Below are positions 8,881 through 17,210 of a DNA stretch of 34,033 nucleotides, one piece after another. Made by a program: the position numbers and the translations under genes. The notes below the pieces were generated by a model that made no database searches, was not told where the DNA came from, and worked only from the letters and a program-made list of their open reading frames with translations. Location: the NCBI GenBank assembly GCA_945905295.1, contig CAMDPX010000057.1, forward strand, positions 1 to 34,033. Reading direction: 5' to 3'. The DNA is from Planctomyces sp. SH-PL62. Its GTDB lineage: Bacteria; Planctomycetota; Planctomycetia; Planctomycetales; Planctomycetaceae. Numbering within the stretch: the stretch's first letter is position 1; each line of letters opens with the position of its first letter.

Positions 8881-9548
8881 GGTTGCACATTCTCGTCGAA
8901 GGCCCTTCCGAGGAAGCGTTTCTGAATGCTTGGCTGCCGCGTTTTCTTCCCAGCCAGCATTCGTTCCAGATCGTGACTCATCAAGGGAAAGGAAAACTTT
9001 CCGGTGATCTCGATGGAAAACCCAAACCGGATCAGCGGGGACTGTTGGACCAACTGCCGGCCAAACTTCGTGCCTACAACAAGACATTGAATCCCGACAC
9101 CGATTGTATACTGGTGCTGGTCGATGCCGATGACGAACCGTGCCAACAATTGAAGAAACGGCTCACCAAAGCGTTGAAACATTGCGCTCCCGGAATCGCC
9201 AATTCGACCCTCATTCGCATTGCCGTTGAAGAAATCGAAGCCTTTTATCTTGGGGATCGCCGCGCGCTGAAGTTGGCATTTCCAAGAACTGCCAAGCTCC
9301 ACAAATTGAATGCGTATCAGCAAGACAGCATTTGCGGCACTTGGGAACAATTTCGAGACGTGATTGGTGCTACGTTTGAGAACAAGGTCACATGGGGAGA
9401 AAAGATAGGCGAAGTCCTCGACACGAAATGGCCGAGCGCCAATGAATCCGTTTCCTTTCGCCACTTCTGCGCGGGCATTCTTTGGTTGGCAGGTGAAACG
9501 ACCAGTCGATCGCTTCCGAATAGAAAACGGAAACCGAAGCGAATGTGA
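8877..9548 (+). CDS. DUF4276-like TOPRIM-fold partner protein
   Basis: 223 residues, translationally coupled to the ATPase through an ATGA overlap (ATG 8877-8879, stop 8878-8880). The N-terminus HILVEGPSEEAFL (Glu8, Glu12), the DxD motif VDADDEP (Asp83, Asp85) and the acidic cluster VEEIEAFYLGD (118-121) match DUF4276-like proteins, whose core resembles the metal-binding TOPRIM domain of OLD nucleases and topoisomerases. The likely role is the nuclease or effector half of a two-protein ATPase-nuclease system; I have no direct evidence of activity. The C-terminus is strongly basic (RKRKPKRM). It converges on the ThuA/PVC gene with a 53-bp gap. Confidence 0.8.
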   Translation: MRLHILVEGPSEEAFLNAWLPRFLPSQHSFQIVTHQGKGKLSGDLDGKPKPDQRGLLDQLPAKLRAYNKTLNPDTDCILVLVDADDEPCQQLKKRLTKALKHCAPGIANSTLIRIAVEEIEAFYLGDRRALKLAFPRTAKLHKLNAYQQDSICGTWEQFRDVIGATFENKVTWGEKIGEVLDTKWPSANESVSFRHFCAGILWLAGETTSRSLPNRKRKPKRM

Positions 9549-9601
9549 ACCGGCATTCCGGCAGGTCGAACTTCTCGATGAGTGATTCCATCGAGAGTTG
9601 A

Positions 9602-12600
9602 TCACTTTGCCTGTGGACTGCTTGTGGTTGCACGCGGGGCCAGCGATTCAAGGTACGTCAGCAGTGACGCCAATTCTTCCAGCGTCAGATCTTTGGCGAG
9701 ATTGTCCGGCATCATGGAGATCGTCTGCTTCGCTCGTTCGTCGATGTCTTCGACGCGGAGCTTCAGTTCGTTCCCTTCGTTGTTGCGGATAGTGACGACG
9801 TCGGCTGCCTCGCTGATCACGAAGCCGCTGATTTGCTTGCCGTTGTTCATCACGAACAGATTCGTGACGAAGCCCTGCGCGATTGTCTTGTTGGGGAACA
9901 GGATCGATTCGGCCAGTTGTTCGCGCTTGTAGGTCTTCGCAACGTTGGGGAGGTACGGGCCGCGAATCGGCTCGTCGGGCTTCACGGTGTGACACTTGTT
10001 GCAGCTCAGCTTCACGAAGACTCCTTCGCCACGGGCCGCATCCCCTTTGAGCTTCACAACTGCCACCAGCGCCTCGTCGGCCTTCATCGAGCCGATCTTT
10101 GGGCCGGTTGGCGCGGACTGGTTGATCTTCCAAGTGTCAGCCAGCTTCTTGGCCAGCGCGGCGACGGCGGGGTCCGCGTCCTTGAGTCCCTCGCGCACGA
10201 GTTCTTCGTGAGTCCGCGCGTTAACCAGTTGTGCGGCTTCCAAAAGTTGCTGGCGTCGAGCGGGCTGCGACCAAGCGGCGGTCAGTGCTTGTTCCGCCGC
10301 GTCCTGATTGCCGTTCTTGCGGTTCTTCTTCCGATCTTCGGCGAGCAGCAGCAATCCGCCATCGGTCCAAATGGAGGACTTCTCAACTGCGGCCAGCGCG
10401 AGCAATCGCTTGGCGTGACGATTTAACGTCCCGGCTTCTTTGAAGAGAGTGACTGCTTCGCTCGTAGGCGAGTCATTCCCCTGGCTCGCACTCCCCGATC
10501 GTAGTTGCTCAAGCCCCGCGATGGCCGCGACCAGCGCGTCGTCGTGATTGGACTTCAGCAGCGCGACGACCGCCTGAGTTCGCAACTCGGGCGCAGAACC
10601 CTTCGCGGTGGCGATGTCCGTCACGAGCGGCAGCGCGTCCGCCGACAAGTTTCCGCTGCGATAGACCTGAGCGATGACGGCCGGGACGAATCGCGGATCG
10701 GCTTTGACCTTCGCGAGCAGCGACTTCAGCCCGTCCTTCAACTCGATGCGATGCAGAGCCAACTGAGTGGCGAGGAACTGCGTCCCGTCGGCATCTGCTT
10801 TGTCGAGTTCCGCTTGCAGGACCGCCGCGATCTTCTCGGATTCAGACCAGGTTTCCGGCTGAAAGTACGGCCCGCGCGTGTCCGGCCGAGTCCCCCAGCT
10901 ATTCCCTTTCCAAATCCCCTCGACGAAGTGCAGTCGGCAGAGTGCGATCAAGAACCCGTGCCGCTTGTCGATGTCCGATTCATTGGTCAGCCGCGCGATC
11001 ACACCCTCGACGACGTTGGCTTCGTGCATCGACTGCAACGCTCGCAACGCGCCGGTTCGGAGCTGGTCTTTGGCGGACGATTGATCGAGCGCCGCGAAAC
11101 ATGCTTCCGCCGCTTTGAGCCGGATCAAGCACTGCACGGCGGTGTGAACGATGACCGGGTCGGTATCGGACAGCAGCGTCACAACCGCGCCGGCCTGATT
11201 GGTCAGGCCCAAGCGAGCGATTGTATTTGCCGCTTCAAGACGGACTCGCGGTTCCGCAGATGTGACAGCCGCCGTGAGGAATTCCAGTGGCACGCCTGAT
11301 CGCTGATCCGCTCGGTCCCCTACCGCGCGAACGACGAACGGCCGAATGGCGGCATCGTCCGCAAGCGCGATCATCGTCGCGTGGGATTTCTCTCCCAACC
11401 ACTGCTTGAGCGTGAACAGAGCAGCGACTCGCGACGCCAACGGCTGTGTGGTCTCCTTCGCCAACCGAACCAACTCGAAGGTCGCCCGGTCGCTGACCGG
11501 TCGTCGCAACAACGTCCGTTGTGCTTCGAGCCGACGGCGATGGCTCGGTGATTTCAATTCGGCGACGAGTTCCTCATCGCTGGCCTTCGCGCCGTCCAGC
11601 AGCTTCTGCGATGGAACACCCTTCGGCCGGACGCGGACCAAGTAGCCGACGTCTTCTCCGGCATAGTTGAAAGTCGCTCCCTTCCAACTGGCGACGTAGA
11701 TGTTGCTGTTGGCATCGACGTCGAGATCGGTCACGCGCTGGATGCCGAGGAACTGCGTTTGGTCCGGCTTGAAGGTCGCTCCGTTTGGTGTGAGCTGATG
11801 CCGATAGACGATCGAGCGTCCCCAGTCGGCCGTGTAGAGCGCGGGGGAAAAGCCCTTCGGGAAACCAGGCTCGTCGAGGAACAACGCGCCGCAGCCGGAG
11901 CCTCCGCCGTAGTCGGCCAGCGGCTGAATGATCTCGTCGTTGAAGTTCATATAGAGCCGCGGATAGCCGTGATCCTCCAGCCCGGTGAAGTGATGCAGGC
12001 GAATGTCCCAGCCGCCGCCATCGTTGGTGTTGTCGCGTGTGAAGCCATTGAGCAGCGGGTCCAGCGCCACTTCGAGAATGTTCCGCGTGCCGTTCGAGTA
12101 CAGCTCCAAACCGGTGCCGTCGGGACGAACGCGAACGACTCCGCCGCCGCGAAGTTGCAACTTGCGACCGTCGGTTCCCTCGGCCTCCAGGAATCCGAAG
12201 TCGCCGATCGCCAAATACAGCCAGCCATCAATGCCGAGCGTCACGCCGTTCGAGGTGTGATCCGCCGGCCGATCTTTGAATCCGAACGCGATGTTCTTGA
12301 CGAGAATCTTTTGCTCGTCCGAGATGCCGTCGCCGTCCTTGTCGATGAAGGCGCTCAGATGCGGCGGGTGCATCAAGTAGAGCCGGTCGTGATCCCAGAC
12401 GAGCCCGCGCGGCGAATCGACATCGGCGACGAACAGTTTCGATTCGTCCGCTCGGCCGTCGCCGTCGATGTCCCGCAGCCGCACGACCGAGCCACGCTTG
12501 AGTTGCCGATCGAGCGATCCATTCTTGTCGACGGAGACATACACCGTCCCATCCGGCGCGGCCGCGACGAACGTCGGATAGTTCACGGCGGGCGGTGCGG

Positions 12601-13975
12601 CGAAGAGGGTCGCCTCGAAGCCGTCGGGAATCTGCAAGTCGGCCAGCTTCGAGCTTTCGGCCTCGGCCTTGGTGGCGGCGGGATCGACTTTGATCTTCTC
12701 GTCGCCGAACAGCGAAAACTCCCAAATGCTGGCCCATTGGCCCGGCTTGGTTCCGAGACAGGTCACTCGGACGTAGCGCGGCTTCGTGTCGAGTTCGTGA
12801 ACGGCGTTGACCTCGGTTTCGTTCTGCGAGCGATCGGCCAGCATCGTCCAAGTCTTCGCGTCCTCCGAACCTTCGACCGTGTACTTGTACGGCGACGTGC
12901 GACCTTCCCAATCAATCCGGCAACCGGTGAGGTGCGTCGGTTTCCCCAAGTCCACCTGCAACCACTGCGGGACACTACCGCCGTCCGCGCACCAGCGACT
13001 GCCGCTCTTGCCGTCGAAGGCGTTCTTGGTGTCGTTGCCCGATTGCACGCTGGAGGCCGTGCTCGGCTTGTTGAGCGCGACGTTGACCGGGACGTACTCC
13101 GGTTCGGTCGGCTTCTGGATTTTGAGGTAGGGGGATTCGTGGGGCACGTTTTCAACGTGCCTCTTGGGTTCCTTCTTCTTGGGGCTGGCACTATCGAGCA
13201 CGTTGGAAACGTGCTCCACGTCCAACTTCCCGCAGGCCCACAGCGTCCCGCGCGTGAGCAGGTCGAGAAACTTCGGATCGCTGACCGTTTCGTTGTGATG
13301 TCCGAGCGTCGTGCCGAAGACGCGCGTCTTGTTCTCGCCGTACAGGTTCGTCCAAACGCAGACCTCTTCGGTCCCGCGCTCGCGGTTCTTGGCCGAGGCC
13401 AACGCCTGCGCCGTCGGCCAGAGCTTCTCGATCCAGTACAGCTCGCCGGCCGGATTGGCCCAGCCGGCTCCGAAGCCCGCCATGATCGGATGCGTGGCGT
13501 CGCGGTTGAGCACCTCATGCGGATACGCCGCTCCGTGCATCCGCGAAGTCACGCCGCAGAACGAGAACCAATCGTCCCGCCCGTCGCGATAACAGTGCAT
13601 CGCACAATGCACGACGACCGCCGGCAGCCCCGCTTTGTGCGGTTTCAGAATGTTGTCGACCCACGCTCGATCTTTGACGTCCGCAAAGCATTCGTCGTGA
13701 ATGACGACGTCGAAGCCGCGGCTCCAATCGGCCGACTCGTACAACGGGATCTTCGCGTTCGTCGAGCTGCCTCCTTGCCGCACGACCGTCACATCGAATT
13801 GAGCCCGCTGCTCAAGCCCCTTGGCGATCAAATCCTTTTGAACGTCGTAATCGTGACAGCAGCCGCCGGTCACAAGCAGAACCTTGAGCGGCTTGGGAGG
13901 CTCAGCCGCAAGCAACGAATCGGAGACGAAAACTAGCAACAGCAACAGCGAACGATTCAGCAGATTGAATTTCAT
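9602..13975 (-). CDS. Secreted ThuA / discoidin / PVC-type cytochrome fusion
   Basis: A 1457-residue exported protein. Domains in order: signal peptide (1 to about 23, LLLLLVFVSDSLLAAEP); ThuA-like domain of the glutamine-amidotransferase fold (about 28-245, KVLLVTGGCCHDYD, VVVHCAMHCYR); a repeat-encoded segment (about 253-280, EHVSNV and HVENVPH); an F5/8-type discoidin domain (about 295-425, NKPSTASS, WLQVDLG); a dehydrogenase-type propeller (about 460-810, GFEATLFAAPP, DGDGRADE); HEAT-like helices (about 820-1290); and a heme domain C1325-NK-C1328-H1329 with SMMPDNL as probable distal Met. ThuA plus PVC cytochrome fusions are a planctomycete theme in presumed periplasmic sugar oxidation. 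The ATG at 13973-13975 is chosen for the signal peptide; there is no clear Shine-Dalgarno. Confidence 0.88.
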   Translation of the reverse strand: MKFNLLNRSLLLLLVFVSDSLLAAEPPKPLKVLLVTGGCCHDYDVQKDLIAKGLEQRAQFDVTVVRQGGSSTNAKIPLYESADWSRGFDVVIHDECFADVKDRAWVDNILKPHKAGLPAVVVHCAMHCYRDGRDDWFSFCGVTSRMHGAAYPHEVLNRDATHPIMAGFGAGWANPAGELYWIEKLWPTAQALASAKNRERGTEEVCVWTNLYGENKTRVFGTTLGHHNETVSDPKFLDLLTRGTLWACGKLDVEHVSNVLDSASPKKKEPKRHVENVPHESPYLKIQKPTEPEYVPVNVALNKPSTASSVQSGNDTKNAFDGKSGSRWCADGGSVPQWLQVDLGKPTHLTGCRIDWEGRTSPYKYTVEGSEDAKTWTMLADRSQNETEVNAVHELDTKPRYVRVTCLGTKPGQWASIWEFSLFGDEKIKVDPAATKAEAESSKLADLQIPDGFEATLFAAPPAVNYPTFVAAAPDGTVYVSVDKNGSLDRQLKRGSVVRLRDIDGDGRADESKLFVADVDSPRGLVWDHDRLYLMHPPHLSAFIDKDGDGISDEQKILVKNIAFGFKDRPADHTSNGVTLGIDGWLYLAIGDFGFLEAEGTDGRKLQLRGGGVVRVRPDGTGLELYSNGTRNILEVALDPLLNGFTRDNTNDGGGWDIRLHHFTGLEDHGYPRLYMNFNDEIIQPLADYGGGSGCGALFLDEPGFPKGFSPALYTADWGRSIVYRHQLTPNGATFKPDQTQFLGIQRVTDLDVDANSNIYVASWKGATFNYAGEDVGYLVRVRPKGVPSQKLLDGAKASDEELVAELKSPSHRRRLEAQRTLLRRPVSDRATFELVRLAKETTQPLASRVAALFTLKQWLGEKSHATMIALADDAAIRPFVVRAVGDRADQRSGVPLEFLTAAVTSAEPRVRLEAANTIARLGLTNQAGAVVTLLSDTDPVIVHTAVQCLIRLKAAEACFAALDQSSAKDQLRTGALRALQSMHEANVVEGVIARLTNESDIDKRHGFLIALCRLHFVEGIWKGNSWGTRPDTRGPYFQPETWSESEKIAAVLQAELDKADADGTQFLATQLALHRIELKDGLKSLLAKVKADPRFVPAVIAQVYRSGNLSADALPLVTDIATAKGSAPELRTQAVVALLKSNHDDALVAAIAGLEQLRSGSASQGNDSPTSEAVTLFKEAGTLNRHAKRLLALAAVEKSSIWTDGGLLLLAEDRKKNRKNGNQDAAEQALTAAWSQPARRQQLLEAAQLVNARTHEELVREGLKDADPAVAALAKKLADTWKINQSAPTGPKIGSMKADEALVAVVKLKGDAARGEGVFVKLSCNKCHTVKPDEPIRGPYLPNVAKTYKREQLAESILFPNKTIAQGFVTNLFVMNNGKQISGFVISEAADVVTIRNNEGNELKLRVEDIDERAKQTISMMPDNLAKDLTLEELASLLTYLESLAPRATTSSPQAK
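13138..13220. repeat. Family A hairpin pair inside the ThuA/PVC gene
   Basis: Arms 13138-13161 and 13195-13220. On the gene's strand the second hairpin reads GAGCACGTTTCCAACGTGCTC with one base inserted in the usual core; both sides of the stem change (GAGCAC with GTGCTC instead of GGGCAC with GTGCCC), a compensatory pair. It is in frame and lies in the linker between the ThuA and discoidin domains. Confidence 0.85.
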
Positions 13976-14101
13976 GGCGGTGATCGTTGAAACTCCGGCG
14001 GAGAAAAAACTCCCGGTCGGAACCGATCCGATCGGGAGTCGCGCCATCCTACAAGATTTGGGAATTACGGACGACTTTCGGAACGTTCAGGATCAAACAA
14101 C

Positions 14102-15040
14102 ATGGAAATCTTCTTCAATCGTCGAACGTTTCTCAGAAGAACTTCTTACGCCACGGCTGGTGCGATGACCGCAGCGCTGTCTTCTGCAATGTCCAAAGCC
14201 GACGAGAAACGCTCGCCGATCGTGGACACTCACGTTCATTGTTTCGCAGGAACGACCGACGCGCGGTTCCCGTATCACAAAGACGGTGTGTATCGCCCGG
14301 AGAAAGCATCGACTCCTGAAGAGTTGCTCGATTGCCTGAAGCAGGCGGGCGTGGACTTCGCCGTCATCGTGCATCCAGAGCCGTATCAAGACGACCATCG
14401 GTATCTCGAACACTGCTTGGAGGTCGGCAAAGGAAAACTCAAAGGCACCTGCCTGTTCTTCGCGGGCCGACCGAACAGTATCCGTGAGATGACCGCGCTC
14501 GTGAAACGGCAACCGGGGAAGATCGTCACGCTGAGAATCCACGCCTACTCGCCGGAACGATTGCCTCCGTTCGGCAAGCCGGAATTGCGTGAACTCTGGA
14601 AAGCGGCCAGCGAATTGGGACTCGCGATCCAACTGCACTTTGAGCCGCGCTTCGCTCCTGGCTTTGAGCCGTTGATCCAAGAGTTCTCAAAGACGCGCGT
14701 CATCATCGACCACCTCGGCCGCCCATTGCAGGGGACTCCGGAAGAACATGATCGAGTCGTGAAGTGGTCGCGGTTCGAGAACACCGTGATGAAGCTCTCG
14801 TCGATTCCAGAAACGAGCACTGATCCGCAACGGGGTATCGGCCCGATCATCACCACGCTCGTCAAAGCCTTCGGCCCCGACCGCCTGATCTACGGCGGCG
14901 GCTGGGGGGAAGGATCGACTGGCGAGTCGTATCGCGCGAACGTCGAACGAGTCCGCTCATTCCTGCCGAGCCTGTCGGCGGCCGATCAAGCCAAGGTGCT
15001 CGGTGGCACGGCCGCGAAGTTGTTCGGATTCCGCTTGTAG
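14102..15040 (+). CDS. Exported amidohydrolase-family TIM-barrel protein (COG3618-like)
   Basis: 312 residues. The N-terminus has a twin-arginine-like signal (NRRTFLRR, residues 6-13, then an Ala-rich hydrophobic stretch to about 30). DTHVH (Asp42, His44, His46) is the first metal-binding motif of the amidohydrolase_2 superfamily, followed by VIVHPEPY, LQLHF-type AIQLHFEP, VIIDHLGRP and a C-terminal YGGGWGEG where relatives usually have a GSDWP-like metal ligand; the missing Asp is unusual. Relatives include lactonases such as 2-pyrone-4,6-dicarboxylate hydrolase and fuconolactonase-like enzymes; the substrate is unknown. The stop is the TAG of a GTAG that begins a repeat unit. It is divergent from the ThuA/PVC gene with a 126-bp gap. 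Confidence 0.85.
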   Translation: MEIFFNRRTFLRRTSYATAGAMTAALSSAMSKADEKRSPIVDTHVHCFAGTTDARFPYHKDGVYRPEKASTPEELLDCLKQAGVDFAVIVHPEPYQDDHRYLEHCLEVGKGKLKGTCLFFAGRPNSIREMTALVKRQPGKIVTLRIHAYSPERLPPFGKPELRELWKAASELGLAIQLHFEPRFAPGFEPLIQEFSKTRVIIDHLGRPLQGTPEEHDRVVKWSRFENTVMKLSSIPETSTDPQRGIGPIITTLVKAFGPDRLIYGGGWGEGSTGESYRANVERVRSFLPSLSAADQAKVLGGTAAKLFGFRL

Positions 15041-15112
15041 TGACCCGATTTATCGGGTCGATGGTTCAGCCACCACGAGCATTTCGATCGACCGCATAAA
15101 TGCGGTCACTAC
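15037..15112. repeat. GTAG hairpin pair, family D
   Basis: Left hairpin GACCCGATTTATCGGGTC preceded by GTAGT; right hairpin, read on the minus strand, GACCGCATTTATGCGGTC also preceded by GTAGT. The loop ATTTAT is kept while three stem pairs change together. The unit fills the gap between convergent genes, and its first GTAG carries the stop codon of the amidohydrolase gene. A relative is at 28164-28221. Confidence 0.88.
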
Positions 15113-15121
15113 GAGCGCTCC

Positions 15122-17023
15122 TCAATCCAGCGTGAACTCTTTGAGGTACTTCTCCAGCGTCTGCTCGGTCGCGTTGGGCTGGTCTTTCTTCAGAAGCACA
15201 AAGCGTTCGAGGACGAGGGTGTCCATGTTGGTCGCGAGGAAGCAGCGGTAGGCGTGTTCGTGGTTCATGACGATCGGCTCGCCGCGGACGTTGAAGCTGG
15301 TGTTGATGAGCACTGGGCTGCCGGTCTGAGCCTCGAACGCTTTCAGCAGCTTGTAGTAGCGGCCGTGACGTTCGGCATCGACGGTTTGGATACGGGCGGA
15401 GTTATCGACGTGAGTCACCGCCGGGATGCACGACCGCAGCTCTTTGAGCTTGTCGATGCCGGTCAGCTTCGGAGCATCCGCCGGTCGTTGGGTTCGCTTC
15501 GACTCGCGCACGTTGGCGACGAGCAGCATGTAAGGCGAGGACTCGTGCGGTCGAGTTTCAAAGTATTCATCGACTCGTTCTTCAAGCACCGATGGAGCGA
15601 ATGGGCGGAAGGACTCGCGGAACTTGATGCGGACATTCATGGCGGATTGCATCTGCGGACTGCGGGCGTCGCCCAGGATGCTGCGGCTGCCGAGTGCTCG
15701 CGGGCCGAACTCCATGCGGCCTTGGACCCAGCCGACGACGTGTTCGTTGGCGATCAGGTTGGCGACGTGCTGGCAGAGTTCGTCGTCGTTGTCGAAGTGG
15801 CGGTACTTCGCTCCCTTCGCGTCGAGGAACTGTTTGATGTCGACTTCATCGCAACGGGGGCCGAGCAGCGAGCCGTGTTGTAAATCGTGGGGCACGTTTT
15901 CAACGTGCCCGTTTTGACGGTGCATTGCGGAGTCTTTGACGGGCACGTTGGAAACGTGCCCCACGAGGCGCGGCCGTCCCAACAACTGATGCCAGACGAA
16001 GAGCGCGGCTCCGAGTGCTCCGCCGGCGTCGCCGGCGGCGGGTTGAATCCATAAGTCCTCGAACGGGCCTTCGCGGAGGATGCGGCCATTCGCCACGCAG
16101 TTGAGCGCGACTCCGCCGGCCAGACAGAGACTCTTCTCGCCAGTGATAGCATGCACGTGGCGTGACATCCGCAACAGGATCTCTTCCGTGACTACTTGGA
16201 TGGATGCGGCAAGATCCATCTCGCGTTGCGTCAGCGGTGATTCCGGTTGTCGTGGTGGTCCGCCGAAGAGTTGGTCGAACTTCTTCGACGTCATCGTCAG
16301 ACCTTGGCAATAGTTGAAGTACGACAGGTCCATGCGGAACGAGCCGTCCTCTTTCAGATCGATCAGCTTCTCACGGATGAGGTCGGCGTACTTCGGTTCG
16401 CCATAGGGGGCGAGTCCCATCAGCTTGTATTCGCCGGAGTTCACCTTGAAGCCGCAGAAGAAAGTGAAGGCCGAATAGAGCAGCCCCGGTGAATGCGGAA
16501 AGTGCATCTCATGCGTCAGCCGCAGTTGGTTCCCTTCACCGATACCGATACTGGCGGTGGCCCATTCGCCGACGCCGTCGACGGTCAGCACGGCGGCATG
16601 CTCGAAGGGGGACGGATAGAACGCGCTGGCGGCGTGGGATTCGTGGTGTTCGGTGAAGACGAATCGTTTTTCGTATCCGGGGAGTTCTCGACGCATCGCG
16701 CGCGGCAGATACAGTTTGTCCTTCAGCCACACCGGCATCGCTTTGACGAAGGAACCGAAGCCGCTCGGCGCGTAGCCGAGATACGTCTCCAGCAGCCGAT
16801 CAAACTTGAGCAGCGGCTTGTCGTAGAACGCGACGTAATCGAGTTGGCTCGGTGTGATCCCCGCGGCGCTCAGGCAGTATTCGACCGCCAGCTTGGGGAA
16901 TCGCTCGTCATGCTTCTTGCGCGAGAAGCGTTCTTCTTGCGCGGCGGCGACGATCTCGCCATCCACGACGAGGCACGCGGCGGAGTCGTGATAGAAAGCG
17001 GAGAGGCCGAGGATACTGGTCAT
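15122..17023 (-). CDS. Carbamoyltransferase (NodU/CmcH/TobZ family)
   Basis: 633 residues, close to the family's usual 550-600 plus an insertion. The ASKHA-like N-terminal domain shows ILGLSAFYHDSAA at the start, HHESHAASAF (from 126), VDGVGEW (148-154) and GGVALNC (303-309). The C-terminal domain has GRMEFGPRALGSRS (435-448) and NTSFNVRGEP. The family transfers carbamoyl from carbamoyl phosphate to hydroxyl groups of sugars or secondary metabolites through a carbamoyl-adenylate; the acceptor is unknown. Residues 354-379 are encoded by a repeat pair inserted between GRPR and LLGP. The frame is open to 17314, but homology starts at the ATG at 17021-17023, only eight bases from another repeat pair, with no Shine-Dalgarno. 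Confidence 0.93.
   Translation of the reverse strand: MTSILGLSAFYHDSAACLVVDGEIVAAAQEERFSRKKHDERFPKLAVEYCLSAAGITPSQLDYVAFYDKPLLKFDRLLETYLGYAPSGFGSFVKAMPVWLKDKLYLPRAMRRELPGYEKRFVFTEHHESHAASAFYPSPFEHAAVLTVDGVGEWATASIGIGEGNQLRLTHEMHFPHSPGLLYSAFTFFCGFKVNSGEYKLMGLAPYGEPKYADLIREKLIDLKEDGSFRMDLSYFNYCQGLTMTSKKFDQLFGGPPRQPESPLTQREMDLAASIQVVTEEILLRMSRHVHAITGEKSLCLAGGVALNCVANGRILREGPFEDLWIQPAAGDAGGALGAALFVWHQLLGRPRLVGHVSNVPVKDSAMHRQNGHVENVPHDLQHGSLLGPRCDEVDIKQFLDAKGAKYRHFDNDDELCQHVANLIANEHVVGWVQGRMEFGPRALGSRSILGDARSPQMQSAMNVRIKFRESFRPFAPSVLEERVDEYFETRPHESSPYMLLVANVRESKRTQRPADAPKLTGIDKLKELRSCIPAVTHVDNSARIQTVDAERHGRYYKLLKAFEAQTGSPVLINTSFNVRGEPIVMNHEHAYRCFLATNMDTLVLERFVLLKKDQPNATEQTLEKYLKEFTLD
15886..15965. 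repeat. Family A hairpin pair inside the carbamoyltransferase gene
   Basis: Arms 15886-15911 and 15940-15965, separated by 28 bases. Each arm is a 9-bp-stem hairpin with TTC/TCC-type loop. Translated in the host frame the pair gives VGHVSNVP and GHVENVPH. It sits at the junction of the two domains. Confidence 0.92.
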
Positions 17024-17030
17024 GGATTTG

Positions 17031-17094
17031 TTCGTGGGGCACGTTTTCAACGTGCCGAGGATGGAACGGGCACGTTGAAAACGTGCCCCACGAA
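17031..17094. repeat. Family A hairpin pair next to the carbamoyltransferase start
   Basis: Arms 17031-17056 and 17067-17094; the outer ends TTCGTGGGG and CCCCACGAA pair exactly. The unit begins eight bases upstream of the carbamoyltransferase ATG, so it occupies the place of a ribosome-binding site and lies in the mRNA leader. Confidence 0.88.
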
Positions 17095-17210
17095 TGGGGG
17101 CGTACTCTAGCGAGTGACTCGACTGGTCACAGCCTGTGCGACAGGACGGCTCGTGCCTAAGATTCGCTTCTCTTTTGGACCAAATCCCTTCCCTTTGAAG
17201 AGGGTCAATC

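Noticed and set aside
11759-13936. 725-codon open frame on the plus strand
   Set aside because: Antisense to the ThuA/PVC cytochrome gene; its Arg/Val-rich composition is that of a high-GC shadow frame and no domain is visible.
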